Source: Pseudoalteromonas sp. S2755
Lineage (GTDB): Bacteria; Pseudomonadota; Gammaproteobacteria; Enterobacterales; Alteromonadaceae
Direction of reading: 5' to 3'
DNA length: 39,163 bases
NCBI RefSeq assembly: GCF_005886535.1
Contig: NZ_PNDS01000151.1
Span: forward strand, 1 to 39,163
The notes beneath the pieces are model-generated. The model had not been told where the DNA came from. It saw nothing but the letters and a program-made list of their open reading frames with translations, and made no database searches. This document shows, one piece after another, positions 25,211 through 33,584 of the stretch; within the stretch, counting starts at the first letter, position 1, and the number at the start of each line of letters is the position of its first letter. The position numbers and the translations under genes were made by a program.

Positions 25211-26536
25211 TTATTCAGATGGTATATAAAGCTTTTCTCGCGTTAAGACTTTAACCAGATAATGTTTGGTTTCATCATAAGGTAAACCTTGACCTAGCGC
25301 TGCTAGGACATTATCTGGCGAGAGTGAATTAATGATCTTTGCCGCTTTTGTGATTGATCTTGAGTCATCAGCATTAAACACACGAGCAACATTGCCGGCT
25401 CCCGTATTGTAAGCTGCAATGATGCAATACTTACGACTAATTGGGTTCTGTATTTTACTTAGGTAGCGTTTATCAAGAATATTCAGGTAAGCCGTTCCCG
25501 CTTCAATATTATTGTCCGTCACATATAAATAAGGCGCCGACATCGGCTCATCACGATTGTACAACATACGATTCACATCAACGCCCGCACTCGTCGGTAC
25601 TATCTGCATCAAACCAAACGCAGGAATGTGTGACTTTGCCATTGGGTTAAAGTGGCTTTCGGTATGCATAACCGCAAAAATTAAACTTGGCTCAATGTCA
25701 AAACGCGTCGCTTGTGCATTCACTTGGCTAACATAACGCTCTGCTCGATGCTTGGAAAGTTCAGTCTGTTTGGGTAGCTTAAGCACGATTTCAGATACGA
25801 CTGTTGCTTCACTTTTACCGGTATTACTTGCAGTTTCTAATAGCTTTTTAAGACGTTTTTGCTTTAACAGTTCAAGCTTTTTCTGTTGTGCTTGTTGTTG
25901 GGCCTCTGCTAATTTTGTATCTTCGCCGTCAATGATGGCCTCATCTGTCTGGCGTTCTATATAACGTTGCTGTTGTTCAAATTGGCTATCTATTTGCTTT
26001 TTCGCTGCTAGCAACGCTTTTGCACGAGCAGCGTTATCCACTTCACGTTTTGTTGTTTCACTTTGGTTTACCGCGAGCGTATCAGCATTAAATACATCAA
26101 TTACTGCACGGTCTTTCGCGATAAATTCTTTATATAGGGCTTGAAGTTGAGCCTGCGATACCTTTTCATCTGCCGCATGCCTAATGCTTACAACCAGCTC
26201 ATTGGCTTCAAAGTCGACAACCATTCTGGATGATAAATCATCACTGTAGGTGACAAATGCGGCTTGATCAGAAACAGTTATATCTCCCCACTGTTGGATC
26301 ACATTATCACGAAAGGTATCGTACTCTTCAAAATGCTCTTCGACATAATCAGCAAACTCACTTAATTGTTGGCGTTTATATTGCTCAAACTCGCTCAGCT
26401 CTTCATCACTAGGCTCGGAGGTTTGCCAACGTGACATTTTCTCTGACAGCTCCTCAAAAAGCTGGGCTTGACTCGCCACTGCACTTGGAATGGCACTTAA
26501 CGCCATGACTAAAAATGAGTATACCGATTTGCGCAT
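25211..26536 (-). CDS. MltC-like periplasmic lytic transglycosylase
   Basis: This encodes 441 residues. The N-terminus has a type I signal peptide (MRKSVYSFLVMALSAIPSAVAS) without a lipobox cysteine. Residues about 40-160 resemble the MltC N-terminal domain (DUF3393). Residues 165-235 are Gln/Lys/Glu-rich and probably coiled coil. The SLT domain (about 275-420) has catalytic Glu293 in HTESHFNP, then AFGLMQIVP and AAYNTGAGNVARVF. Such enzymes cleave peptidoglycan to 1,6-anhydromuropeptides. E. coli MltC is a 359-residue lipoprotein, so this protein is longer and probably soluble or loosely attached. It is followed on its own strand by the TIGR01777 gene end. Confidence 0.87.
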   Translation of the reverse strand: MRKSVYSFLVMALSAIPSAVASQAQLFEELSEKMSRWQTSEPSDEELSEFEQYKRQQLSEFADYVEEHFEEYDTFRDNVIQQWGDITVSDQAAFVTYSDDLSSRMVVDFEANELVVSIRHAADEKVSQAQLQALYKEFIAKDRAVIDVFNADTLAVNQSETTKREVDNAARAKALLAAKKQIDSQFEQQQRYIERQTDEAIIDGEDTKLAEAQQQAQQKKLELLKQKRLKKLLETASNTGKSEATVVSEIVLKLPKQTELSKHRAERYVSQVNAQATRFDIEPSLIFAVMHTESHFNPMAKSHIPAFGLMQIVPTSAGVDVNRMLYNRDEPMSAPYLYVTDNNIEAGTAYLNILDKRYLSKIQNPISRKYCIIAAYNTGAGNVARVFNADDSRSITKAAKIINSLSPDNVLAALGQGLPYDETKHYLVKVLTREKLYIPSE

Positions 26537-26550
26537 AGAGCGTTCCTTTC

Positions 26551-26582
26551 AAAAAATTAAAGCGTGAAACTCACGCTTTAAT
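26551..26582 (-). terminator. terminator overlapping the LPP20 stop codon
   Basis: TTAAAGCGTGA (26557-26567) pairs with TCACGCTTTAA (26571-26581) over a 3-base loop, followed on the minus strand by six T (26556-26551). The TAA stop of the LPP20 gene is within the 5' arm. Confidence 0.85.
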
Positions 26583-27156
26583 TAGTTAGCCTTGCAATTT
26601 CCTTCTCAAGATCTTTTTCCGCTTTGTAAGCTTTAAATTCTTGATATAAAAACTTTTCATCCTGAGGGTTTACACTGCGCTTACTTTCTTTGATCAAATC
26701 TTTGAAAAGTTCTTTAGTCTGATCAGGTGATAACGTCGTCAATGCGCAAAAATAATCTTTACCAGAAATATCGATAACATCGGCCTTAACGATACGGGAG
26801 CCATTTAATGTTTGTTTAGTAAGTTGTTTGGATACAGAGCTAAAGGTTGCGCCTACCGTTGTGTCATCGTTTGCATCTGTACGGTTCGCGAATGTCTTAT
26901 CAAGGCCTTCGATGCGTGTTTCAATCTGTTGAGCAAGAGCAAGACGTGCATTTGCAACCGCCATTTTTTGATCGATTGAAATATTGCCCGAGTATTTCAC
27001 ACAATCTGCTGCCGCTATACCATCTTCGATTGTTGGATTGAGAACCCATTCTGGAATATTAACTCTCGGACTTGAAGCCGCATCGTCTTTACTTGAACTA
27101 CAAGCCGATAGTATCCCTATAACGGCCACTGATATAAGTAGTTGTTTTGCTTTCAT
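26578..27156 (-). CDS. LPP20-family lipoprotein
   Basis: This encodes 192 residues with the lipobox LSAC (Cys19) followed by SSS. The mature part begins with PEWVLNP, the standard opening of LPP20 proteins, and includes a GIAAADC...A.ANARLALAQQIETRI helix. The C-terminal third is charged and helical. LPP20 proteins are outer-membrane lipoproteins of mostly unknown function (named after a Helicobacter antigen). It is divergent from the three-gene lipoprotein operon at 27372-30604, whose last gene carries a second LPP20-type domain. Confidence 0.85.
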   Translation of the reverse strand: MKAKQLLISVAVIGILSACSSSKDDAASSPRVNIPEWVLNPTIEDGIAAADCVKYSGNISIDQKMAVANARLALAQQIETRIEGLDKTFANRTDANDDTTVGATFSSVSKQLTKQTLNGSRIVKADVIDISGKDYFCALTTLSPDQTKELFKDLIKESKRSVNPQDEKFLYQEFKAYKAEKDLEKEIARLTN

Positions 27157-27371
27157 GTTGGGTTCCTTAATTGCCCTGATTACGGAATAAAATTTATCAA
27201 AAAAATCATTGATTAACAGTAATAAATTGTAAAAACGATTTTTAACAATTTAGCACTTTCAATTCAATTTTTTACTATTTAATTTATTGTTATATGATTG
27301 AACACAACAACACTGCCATTATAAGAACAAGTATGCAAGGAATGCGATTCCAAATTGATTTATATAACTTC

Positions 27372-28994
27372 ATGATGAAACTCTTGATCTTTACAGGTTG
27401 CTTGATGCTGAGCGGCTGTAACTTGACTCCCAAAGCCAACAAGCAGGCCATAGAATACGCGGAGCAAGGAGATTTTATCTCAGCCCAAAAGCGTATTGAC
27501 TATGCCTATAAAAACTCATCTCGTGACGAGCTACTGTATTATCTTGAATCAGGTATGTTAGCGCATTTACAACACCATTATGAATTAAGTAATCAACATT
27601 TTTCTCACGCAAAGGAAATCATTGAAGCCGCCTACACTGTCAGCATCAGCGACCAGCTTTTTTCTACTTTTACTGGCGCAAGTTACAAAAAGTATACTGG
27701 CCGCGCCTTTCATAAACCTATGATCCACACGTTAATGGCGCTTAATTATGTGTCGTTGGCAAACGCATCAAAAGTGAATCGTGTTGCTATGTATGACTCT
27801 GCTCTCACAGAAATGCGCCAACTGGACCTATACCTCTCTCAATTACAGCAACACACCGGAGGCTATGTAAATCAACAAAAAGCAGGAAGTGATATTGAGC
27901 AAATTTTTAAAGCTATTTTTAATCAACCATTTATCAGCGATGAACTTGAGTATAAAGACGATGCTTTTGCACAGTATTTAAGCGGCGTTTTATATGAGCA
28001 ACAAGGCGAGCTAGATAGTGCTCGAATCCAATATGAGCGAGCGGTGAGCGCATACAAAAATGGCTTTAGTAAGCAATACAAACTAGGTCAATATGCAAGC
28101 CAACAAGCGCAGCAAGATCTCAACAGAATGGTTGCAGACAAGGAAGAAAACTACTTCACATTAGTTCAAAGCTTAGGTGTATCACCGCAGCGCAAAGAGT
28201 TTAACCTCTATCTTAGACCTGATGAAGAGGCACAAGCAATAGTGATTACGCCGATTTATTGGGGGACAAAAGAAGAACGCCAAGCCCAGTTCGCATGGTT
28301 TAATTTAATGTTTGCTGATACCAGTTTGTTTGATCTCATTCAAAACTATGCAACAGGCGACTTTAGTGATGTTGTATTAGGCACTGTCACAAAACGCTTA
28401 CCTCTCGGTGATAAATTATGGAAAAAAGCCGTAGACGAAGGGGTAATTGATGCACTCAAGTATGGCAGTAGAATCTCGGTTACTTACTTACAACCTCATA
28501 AAAACGATATCCAACATGTTGCGCTTTTCGCTAACGGACAAAAACTTACAGAATTACACCCCTTTTATTCGGTAAACTTACTCACACTCTATGACGCGCT
28601 AGGTAATGCCAATATGGAAATTTACACCGCTATTTCTCGAGAAGTGTTGAAAGCAGTCACTGCAAGTAAAGCTATAAAACAAGTTGGCATCCAGCAGAAC
28701 TCGCTGTTGGTAGGGCTTGCTCAGCTAACATCATCTGTCACCAACGCCATTACAGCAGCAGCAGATACGAGACAATGGCAATCTTTACCAGATGAAATTA
28801 GAGTGGCTCGAGTGAAATTACCCGAAAATACCACCCACCTGCAATTGCAAACCCAATTAAGGACTGGCAGAGTGATTAAACAGGATATACCGCTGAATCA
28901 AACAGCACCGTTGCTTAGCCACATTCGCACCTTTACCAGTGTAGCTGAACCAGAAAAACAAAATTATTTATCATCTTTAACTAACATGGACTGA
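27372..28994 (+). CDS. COG3014-like lipoprotein with TPR-like repeats
   Basis: The frame is open from an ATG at 27294, but I place the start at 27372 because MMKLLIFTGCLMLSGC then forms a normal type II signal peptide with Cys16 (541 residues). No strong ribosome site marks either start. The mature protein begins with helical repeat-like segments, including FAQYLSGVLYEQQGELDSARIQYERAVSAYK, typical of TPR units. The C-terminal half is beta-rich. Similar proteins precede lpoB in other marine gammaproteobacteria, to my recollection. A scaffold role in the outer membrane is inference. Confidence 0.75.
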   Translation: MMKLLIFTGCLMLSGCNLTPKANKQAIEYAEQGDFISAQKRIDYAYKNSSRDELLYYLESGMLAHLQHHYELSNQHFSHAKEIIEAAYTVSISDQLFSTFTGASYKKYTGRAFHKPMIHTLMALNYVSLANASKVNRVAMYDSALTEMRQLDLYLSQLQQHTGGYVNQQKAGSDIEQIFKAIFNQPFISDELEYKDDAFAQYLSGVLYEQQGELDSARIQYERAVSAYKNGFSKQYKLGQYASQQAQQDLNRMVADKEENYFTLVQSLGVSPQRKEFNLYLRPDEEAQAIVITPIYWGTKEERQAQFAWFNLMFADTSLFDLIQNYATGDFSDVVLGTVTKRLPLGDKLWKKAVDEGVIDALKYGSRISVTYLQPHKNDIQHVALFANGQKLTELHPFYSVNLLTLYDALGNANMEIYTAISREVLKAVTASKAIKQVGIQQNSLLVGLAQLTSSVTNAITAAADTRQWQSLPDEIRVARVKLPENTTHLQLQTQLRTGRVIKQDIPLNQTAPLLSHIRTFTSVAEPEKQNYLSSLTNMD

Positions 28995-28998
28995 ATAC

Positions 28999-29616
28999 AT
29001 GAAGCCTAAATTTGCAGTTAAATTAGTTGTCCCAATGCTCATCGCGTCTAGCGCAGCGATGATGGGTTGTTCTTCAACAACCAAAGTGAGTCGCGTGGAC
29101 ACCAATGAAGAAATAGCGCTTTCAGATAAATGGAATGCCAAAGACTCTCAGTTAGTTGCTGAAGCAATGATAAGCGATATGCTCGGCTTCCCTTGGGTAC
29201 GTGAACACCGTGCCAAAGAAGGCACTCGACCCGCTATCATTATCCAATCTGTTCGTAACAAGTCGCATCAGCATATTGCAGTTGACACCTTTTTGAATGA
29301 CCTCAAGCGCGCCATATTGCGAAGCGGGCAAGCTGACTTCGTCGCAAACCGCTATGTACGAGATGAAATTCGTGAGGAAAGGCGAGACCAAGAACTTAAT
29401 TCAAGCCTCGAAACTCGTAATGAGATCGGCCAAGAGCAAGGTGCTGATTATGCACTATCCGGCACAATTAACTCATTTGTTGATGAACAAGGTGGTAGTC
29501 GAGTCACTTTTTACCAAGTAGATCTTCGATTAATAGACATGACGACTAACCGAGAGGTGTGGAATGGACAGAAGAAAATTCAAAAACTTCAAGAGCGCAG
29601 CGGGTATGGTTTCTAA
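28999..29616 (+). CDS. lpoB: LpoB-like penicillin-binding protein activator
   Basis: This encodes 205 residues with the lipobox MMGC (Cys24) then a short linker (SSTTKVSRVDTNEEIALSDKWNAKDS). The C-terminal domain has TRPAIIIQSVRNKSHQHIAVDTFLNDL, GADYALSGTINSF and VDLRLIDMTTNREVWNGQKKI, the LpoB fold. In E. coli LpoB spans the periplasm from the outer membrane to activate the synthase PBP1B. The linker here is short, as in many non-enteric LpoB proteins. It starts 4 bases after the preceding stop and is in a lipoprotein operon. Confidence 0.9.
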   Translation: MKPKFAVKLVVPMLIASSAAMMGCSSTTKVSRVDTNEEIALSDKWNAKDSQLVAEAMISDMLGFPWVREHRAKEGTRPAIIIQSVRNKSHQHIAVDTFLNDLKRAILRSGQADFVANRYVRDEIREERRDQELNSSLETRNEIGQEQGADYALSGTINSFVDEQGGSRVTFYQVDLRLIDMTTNREVWNGQKKIQKLQERSGYGF

Positions 29617-30604
29617 ACGTCTAGCGTTACCTCTGTGTATTCTCCTTAGTTTATCTGCCTGTCAGTCTACCAAGCAGGCTGTTGCAAAGGAAGAAAGCTT
29701 ACCCACTTGGACTACGCAGCAACCGAGTTCCGATTATCTAGTGTATGGCGTTGGTTCAGCGAGTCATATTATAGATAGGACGGAAGCCAAACTTGCCGCC
29801 CAAGAAGCAGCTAGATTGGCGATTGCCAAACAATTAAACGTGGAAATTGAAGGAACGACACAAGTTGCTCAAAGTCAGGCTAACGGCGATTTTTCGTATC
29901 AAGTGGATGAGATTTTATATTCTCGAGTCCCAAGCATACAATTACAGGGGATCAATATTGAGCAGGAGTTTTACTCCACAGAGCAAAAAACGGCCTATGC
30001 CCTTGCCTCATTTAACAAGATTGAGTCGAGAATGCACGCTGAGCTTGATATTAGACAACTTGACGAAGAGATCAGTAACGCGACTATTTCGGCACTAACC
30101 AACTCCGAAAAATTAAAAGAAGCGATGGCAATTAAGCAATTAATTGCCAAAAGACGCAAAGCAAATGAATATCACAGGCAACTCGGTGGTGGCAGCATTG
30201 CCATACCAACCTCTGTGAGCGACAAAAACAAAATGCTGAATGATTTTATTCAGTCATTAACTTTTAGTATTTCATCAAAGTTTTGGGGACAGGAGTCTAT
30301 CCGCAACCAGTTAGCCGAAAGCTTGACTAGGCAAGGTCTTACTGTTGTGGGTGAAAAACAACGTGCAGACTTTCAGATTGACTTTCGCGTAGATTTCGAA
30401 GACGTAAAGAAAAACAGCACTTATTATGTTTTTGCCAACTCGAGTTTAACACTCATGGAAAACGATAAAGAAAAGGCGCATGTTTCTGCACAAATAAAAG
30501 CAGCGTCTAGTTTTGAGAACATGGCTAAATCCAACGCTGAAGCAAAGTCAGCGAAAATGCTAAGCAAAAAGCTAGCAATGTTAATCATTGATAGCAAAAT
30601 CTAA
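29564..30604 (+). CDS. LPP20-domain lipoprotein downstream of lpoB
   Basis: This encodes 346 residues with a lipobox LSAC (Cys33) and a basic n-region. The domain with LPTWTTQQPSSDYLVYGVGSAS and TEAKLAAQEAARLAIAKQLNVEI is the LPP20-like module, followed by a C-terminal domain with FRVDFEDVKKNSTYYVFANSSLTL. The first ATG (29564) has GAGAGG before it and overlaps lpoB by 53 bases. A second in-frame ATG at 29606 gives an 11-base overlap and a shorter signal peptide, also plausible. The overlap couples its translation to lpoB. Confidence 0.82.
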   Translation: MDRRKFKNFKSAAGMVSKRLALPLCILLSLSACQSTKQAVAKEESLPTWTTQQPSSDYLVYGVGSASHIIDRTEAKLAAQEAARLAIAKQLNVEIEGTTQVAQSQANGDFSYQVDEILYSRVPSIQLQGINIEQEFYSTEQKTAYALASFNKIESRMHAELDIRQLDEEISNATISALTNSEKLKEAMAIKQLIAKRRKANEYHRQLGGGSIAIPTSVSDKNKMLNDFIQSLTFSISSKFWGQESIRNQLAESLTRQGLTVVGEKQRADFQIDFRVDFEDVKKNSTYYVFANSSLTLMENDKEKAHVSAQIKAASSFENMAKSNAEAKSAKMLSKKLAMLIIDSKI

Positions 30605-30631
30605 AGCAAAGCCCTTTTAAAGGGCCTTGCT
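30605..30631. terminator. bidirectional terminator after the lipoprotein operon
   Basis: AGCAA-A-GCCCTTT (30605-30617) pairs with AAAGGGC-C-TTGCT (30619-30631), with one small mismatch. It lies between the convergent LPP20 and PstS-like genes. Confidence 0.75.
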
Positions 30632-30640
30632 TATCTCTTC

Positions 30641-31045
30641 CTAGAATGATTTCACCACTTTAACGCTGCTATCTGCAGCTCCCGAAGACACAAAGCCAAT
30701 TAGGTTAGGGTTACTCGCAACGAGTTTAAGTACCTCAGCATCATCGGCGGCTTCTTTTGGTGGCGTCCCTTTTCCAGTAAATACTAATTTTGACCAATAA
30801 GCTTTAAGTTGGCTTGATGACTTATTAAGTACCTTTTCATTAAACTCATCAGTTACCGTCGAGCCATCAGCCTGCGTTATCGGAAGTGCTTTAGAGCCAT
30901 CGGAGAACGACTTTGATTTACCAATAAAAATTTGCTTAATTTCGTTTTCATCCAGTGTAGAAGTATTGGCAGGATTGACAATGACATCCACGGCCAGGCA
31001 ACTAAAAGCGCTGCAAAGTAGAGTAAGTAAAAATAATTTTTTCAT
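30641..31045 (-). CDS. small PstS-like periplasmic substrate-binding protein
   Basis: This encodes 134 residues with a signal peptide ending near CLA (16-18). The mature part (about 116 residues) resembles one lobe of the PstS-like phosphate-binding fold: DVIVNPANTSTLDENEIKQIFIGK, SDGSKALPIT and the NPNLIGFVSS segment. A full PstS has two lobes and is about 300 residues, so this is a one-domain relative, not a truncated copy. The start at 31045 is supported by GGAGAG; the longer frame upstream overlaps the porin end. It follows the porin gene by 10 bases. Confidence 0.82.
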   Translation of the reverse strand: MKKLFLLTLLCSAFSCLAVDVIVNPANTSTLDENEIKQIFIGKSKSFSDGSKALPITQADGSTVTDEFNEKVLNKSSSQLKAYWSKLVFTGKGTPPKEAADDAEVLKLVASNPNLIGFVSSGAADSSVKVVKSF

Positions 31046-31055
31046 GCTTCTCTCC

Positions 31056-32132
31056 TTAAAATACCATGTCGATGCCAATTGTAATGGCTTTACTATCACC
31101 TGCGACCGCTAAACCAACGGAGTTATCCTCTACCTCATCATACTGGATCTTGAAAGCGGCGGAGGAATGGAAATCCCAACGTACTCCAAACGAAGTGGTT
31201 TCATGGCTTTCGGCATCGTCGCCCTCGCCTTCAAAATCTGCGTAAGATACGAATGGCGTGATATTGTCAAAGCGATAACCCAGAGTCAGCATCTTGGTGT
31301 CTAAGTTGCCGTCTAAGTCTAACCGATTTAGCTCAGATAAAATAAAGAAATTTCCCCAGTCTGCATTTACTGCTAAACCATAAAACTTACCATCTCGTTC
31401 ATCACTCCCCTCCCATAAGACGGGCTCTCCTGAACGATATCTCTGGTTGGTGTAACGCATATGGGTTAAACGCACTTCAAGCCAATCATTACTGGTTTGA
31501 ATTACGCCGCCTAGGATGTCTTTCCAGATTTCTCTAGTTGGCTCTTGAAAGAAAAACTCACTCAACAGCTTATTGTCATCATCGTCTTCTTTACCGGCGT
31601 AAATATTCCCGCTCAATGACCAGTCGCCTACACTGCCGCTATAGAGCATATTGATGCCATTATAATTAAAGATTTGCCAGGTGTAGTTGTCCGCGGGTGC
31701 ACGCATCCAAATATAGGCGTAGCCCACATCATAAAAGTCGGAATAGTAAAATAGCGGTAAGCGCTTTTTACCTGCTTGGAACGTCCAATTATCATTGACC
31801 TCATAGGACAAATAAGCCCACTCAAACTTTGCATCAAAATCGTCTGCTCCGCGCGCAACAATCTGACCAGTAACGCTTAAACCTTCGGTTAGATCAGCAC
31901 TGAATTGAAGGCCCATCAGTGTTTCAGGTTCAAATGAAATATCTTCGTCGTACACACTGACGATAGGATAATCGGCGAGAAATATTGGATCGTTTATTCC
32001 GAATTGTGGAACACCACTTCCGCTCAGCACCTTACCAGCATTGATACTTGCGAATCCGGAAAAGTTAACCTCTGCATGCCCTGAAAAACAGGCAAGGCAA
32101 AGGGTACAACCTAAAGCTAGTTTCATCTTCAT
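31056..32132 (-). CDS. outer-membrane porin
   Basis: This encodes 358 residues with a signal peptide ending GHA (18-20). The mature protein is a typical Gram-negative beta-barrel: alternating hydrophobic beta strands, many Tyr/Trp/Asp/Gly turns, FSGFASINAGKV at the start and a C-terminal GIDMVF ending in Phe, the BAM recognition signal. The substrate is not identifiable. Being directly upstream of a PstS-like protein suggests the pair serves uptake of one solute, perhaps phosphate, but this is inference. Confidence 0.85.
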   Translation of the reverse strand: MKMKLALGCTLCLACFSGHAEVNFSGFASINAGKVLSGSGVPQFGINDPIFLADYPIVSVYDEDISFEPETLMGLQFSADLTEGLSVTGQIVARGADDFDAKFEWAYLSYEVNDNWTFQAGKKRLPLFYYSDFYDVGYAYIWMRAPADNYTWQIFNYNGINMLYSGSVGDWSLSGNIYAGKEDDDDNKLLSEFFFQEPTREIWKDILGGVIQTSNDWLEVRLTHMRYTNQRYRSGEPVLWEGSDERDGKFYGLAVNADWGNFFILSELNRLDLDGNLDTKMLTLGYRFDNITPFVSYADFEGEGDDAESHETTSFGVRWDFHSSAAFKIQYDEVEDNSVGLAVAGDSKAITIGIDMVF

Positions 32133-32254
32133 TGTGATTCATCCCAATTGCTTGTTCTACAAGTACTACATTGCAAGTATAGTTAAATTTAAAAAAATGC
32201 TAGCAAAAGCAGCAAATTGATAAAAATATTTGCAGAAAAAGGGATGAAATAGGA

Positions 32255-32280
32255 ACAAAAAAGCAGCTCGCGCTGCTTTT
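32255..32280 (-). terminator. terminator of yejK
   Basis: AAAAGCAGC (32259-32267) pairs with GCTGCTTTT (32272-32280) over TCGC. On the minus strand it continues into TTTTTTGTT. It is just past the yejK stop. Confidence 0.85.
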
Positions 32281-32285
32281 AAAAA

Positions 32286-33302
32286 CTAAGACTCATCATT
32301 ATTATAGTAACGTTCAATTTGGTCCTTCAAGTTAGGCGGTACACCTTTAATCGTAAGCGTATCACTCGTAGCGTCATAAATAACCCGCTCACCCAAATGC
32401 TTACGCTCAAAGCCAACGCTTATTCCACCACCAAGCCCGGAAAATTTCACCATACTCGTAACTGTCTTTTTATCTACAGGAAAGCTTTCTTCCAGCTCGT
32501 AGCCCTGCTCTTTATAAAAATCTTCAAACTTTACGTCCGAAGACTTAGAAAGCGTCTCAGACAGTGTATTGACATCCGCATCCTCTCCACTTGAAACACA
32601 GTCGTTACAGTAATCAAAGATCTCCTTGCGGATGTCGTCCTTTTCAGACTTTTCATATTGCTGTGTAGACAAATAATCCTCAACCGCGTGTAACATAGTT
32701 TGCGATTGCTGTTTAGGGTCTATCCCCTCTTCACAACCAAGAAAATCTAAAAAGAAATCAGCAACTTTTCGACCCGCGCGCCCTTTAATGAAGGAAATAT
32801 AACGGTTTTCTTCTGCAGCCGTATCCCATGCATCTAAATCGATTCTCGCAGCCAATTGCATACGTGAAATATCTAAGTGTTTTGCTGCGGATAAGTCTAA
32901 GTCTGAGGTAATAGTGTAATGTTCTTTAATATTAATCAGTGCAATCATAATAAAATTGCTGGCAACATACTGATAATGACAAAACACTAAATACCCAGTT
33001 TCATGGAATGCATATTTATTAAGCTCTTCTTTAAGCACATTAGTTGCTTCTTGGGTTAAATTCCAAAAGTTAAGCTCATTATTTCTATAACTCTGCATCG
33101 CAGACGCGACCACACTGCTTTTTTCACCACTAAAAGCGCAGAACCCTTTTCCCGGTTTGCCATTGTAGGCATGATGCAATTGTTCAATGAAAACATTAAC
33201 TTTGTCATTGATTTGCATTTCATCATCACGTAGATGTATTTCGGTATCTTCGTCTTGTTTGTCTACATAGTGAACAACTAGTTTTTTTACCTCAACGCTC
33301 AT
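32286..33302 (-). CDS. yejK: YejK/NdpA nucleoid-associated protein
   Basis: This 338-residue protein matches the family in length and in segments such as HYVDKQDEDTEIHLRD, GKGFCAFSG, LDISRMQLAARIDLDAW, RYISFIKGRAGRKVADFFLDFLGC and the C-terminal TSDTLTIKGVPPNLKDQI. YejK binds nucleoid DNA and was isolated with purified nucleoids; its function is only partly known. It is divergent from yejL, as in E. coli, sharing a 65-base gap. Confidence 0.93.
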   Translation of the reverse strand: MSVEVKKLVVHYVDKQDEDTEIHLRDDEMQINDKVNVFIEQLHHAYNGKPGKGFCAFSGEKSSVVASAMQSYRNNELNFWNLTQEATNVLKEELNKYAFHETGYLVFCHYQYVASNFIMIALINIKEHYTITSDLDLSAAKHLDISRMQLAARIDLDAWDTAAEENRYISFIKGRAGRKVADFFLDFLGCEEGIDPKQQSQTMLHAVEDYLSTQQYEKSEKDDIRKEIFDYCNDCVSSGEDADVNTLSETLSKSSDVKFEDFYKEQGYELEESFPVDKKTVTSMVKFSGLGGGISVGFERKHLGERVIYDATSDTLTIKGVPPNLKDQIERYYNNDES

Positions 33303-33367
33303 CTTTGTTTTTCACGCCTCTAATGTTAAAATGTAAAAATTATTGCTTTTATAAATTGAACCAACTG

Positions 33368-33580
33368 ATGCCTATCCAATCAAAGTATTCCAATAAACAA
33401 GTAGAAGAAATTGTTGACCAATTAGTTAATGTATTAAGCTCGCAAAACGCACCAGTTGATCTCAGCTTAATGTGTTTGGGTAATTCTATCACGCACATTC
33501 TAAAAGAACATGTTCCACAGAGTAAGAGACAATCTGTTGCCGAAAATTTTGCCAAAGCACTTACACAATCAGTAAAGTAA
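33368..33580 (+). CDS. yejL: YejL family protein (UPF0352)
   Basis: This is a 70-residue acidic helical protein. The start at 33368 gives MPIQSKYSNKQVEEIVDQLV, matching the family, and APVDLSLMCLGNSITHIL is the diagnostic motif. An upstream in-frame ATG overlaps the yejK promoter region and is unlikely. The function of YejL is unknown. It precedes yejM by 4 bases, the same order as in E. coli. Confidence 0.92.
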   Translation: MPIQSKYSNKQVEEIVDQLVNVLSSQNAPVDLSLMCLGNSITHILKEHVPQSKRQSVAENFAKALTQSVK

Positions 33581-33584
33581 CGGA

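Noticed and set aside
26847..27190. Plus-strand frames over the LPP20 gene and its upstream region.
   Set aside because: No family resemblance, and they oppose a gene with a lipobox and terminator.
28999..30604. Possible frameshift between lpoB and the following LPP20-type gene because of the long overlap.
   Set aside because: Both proteins have their own signal peptide, lipobox and complete domains, so they are two genes.
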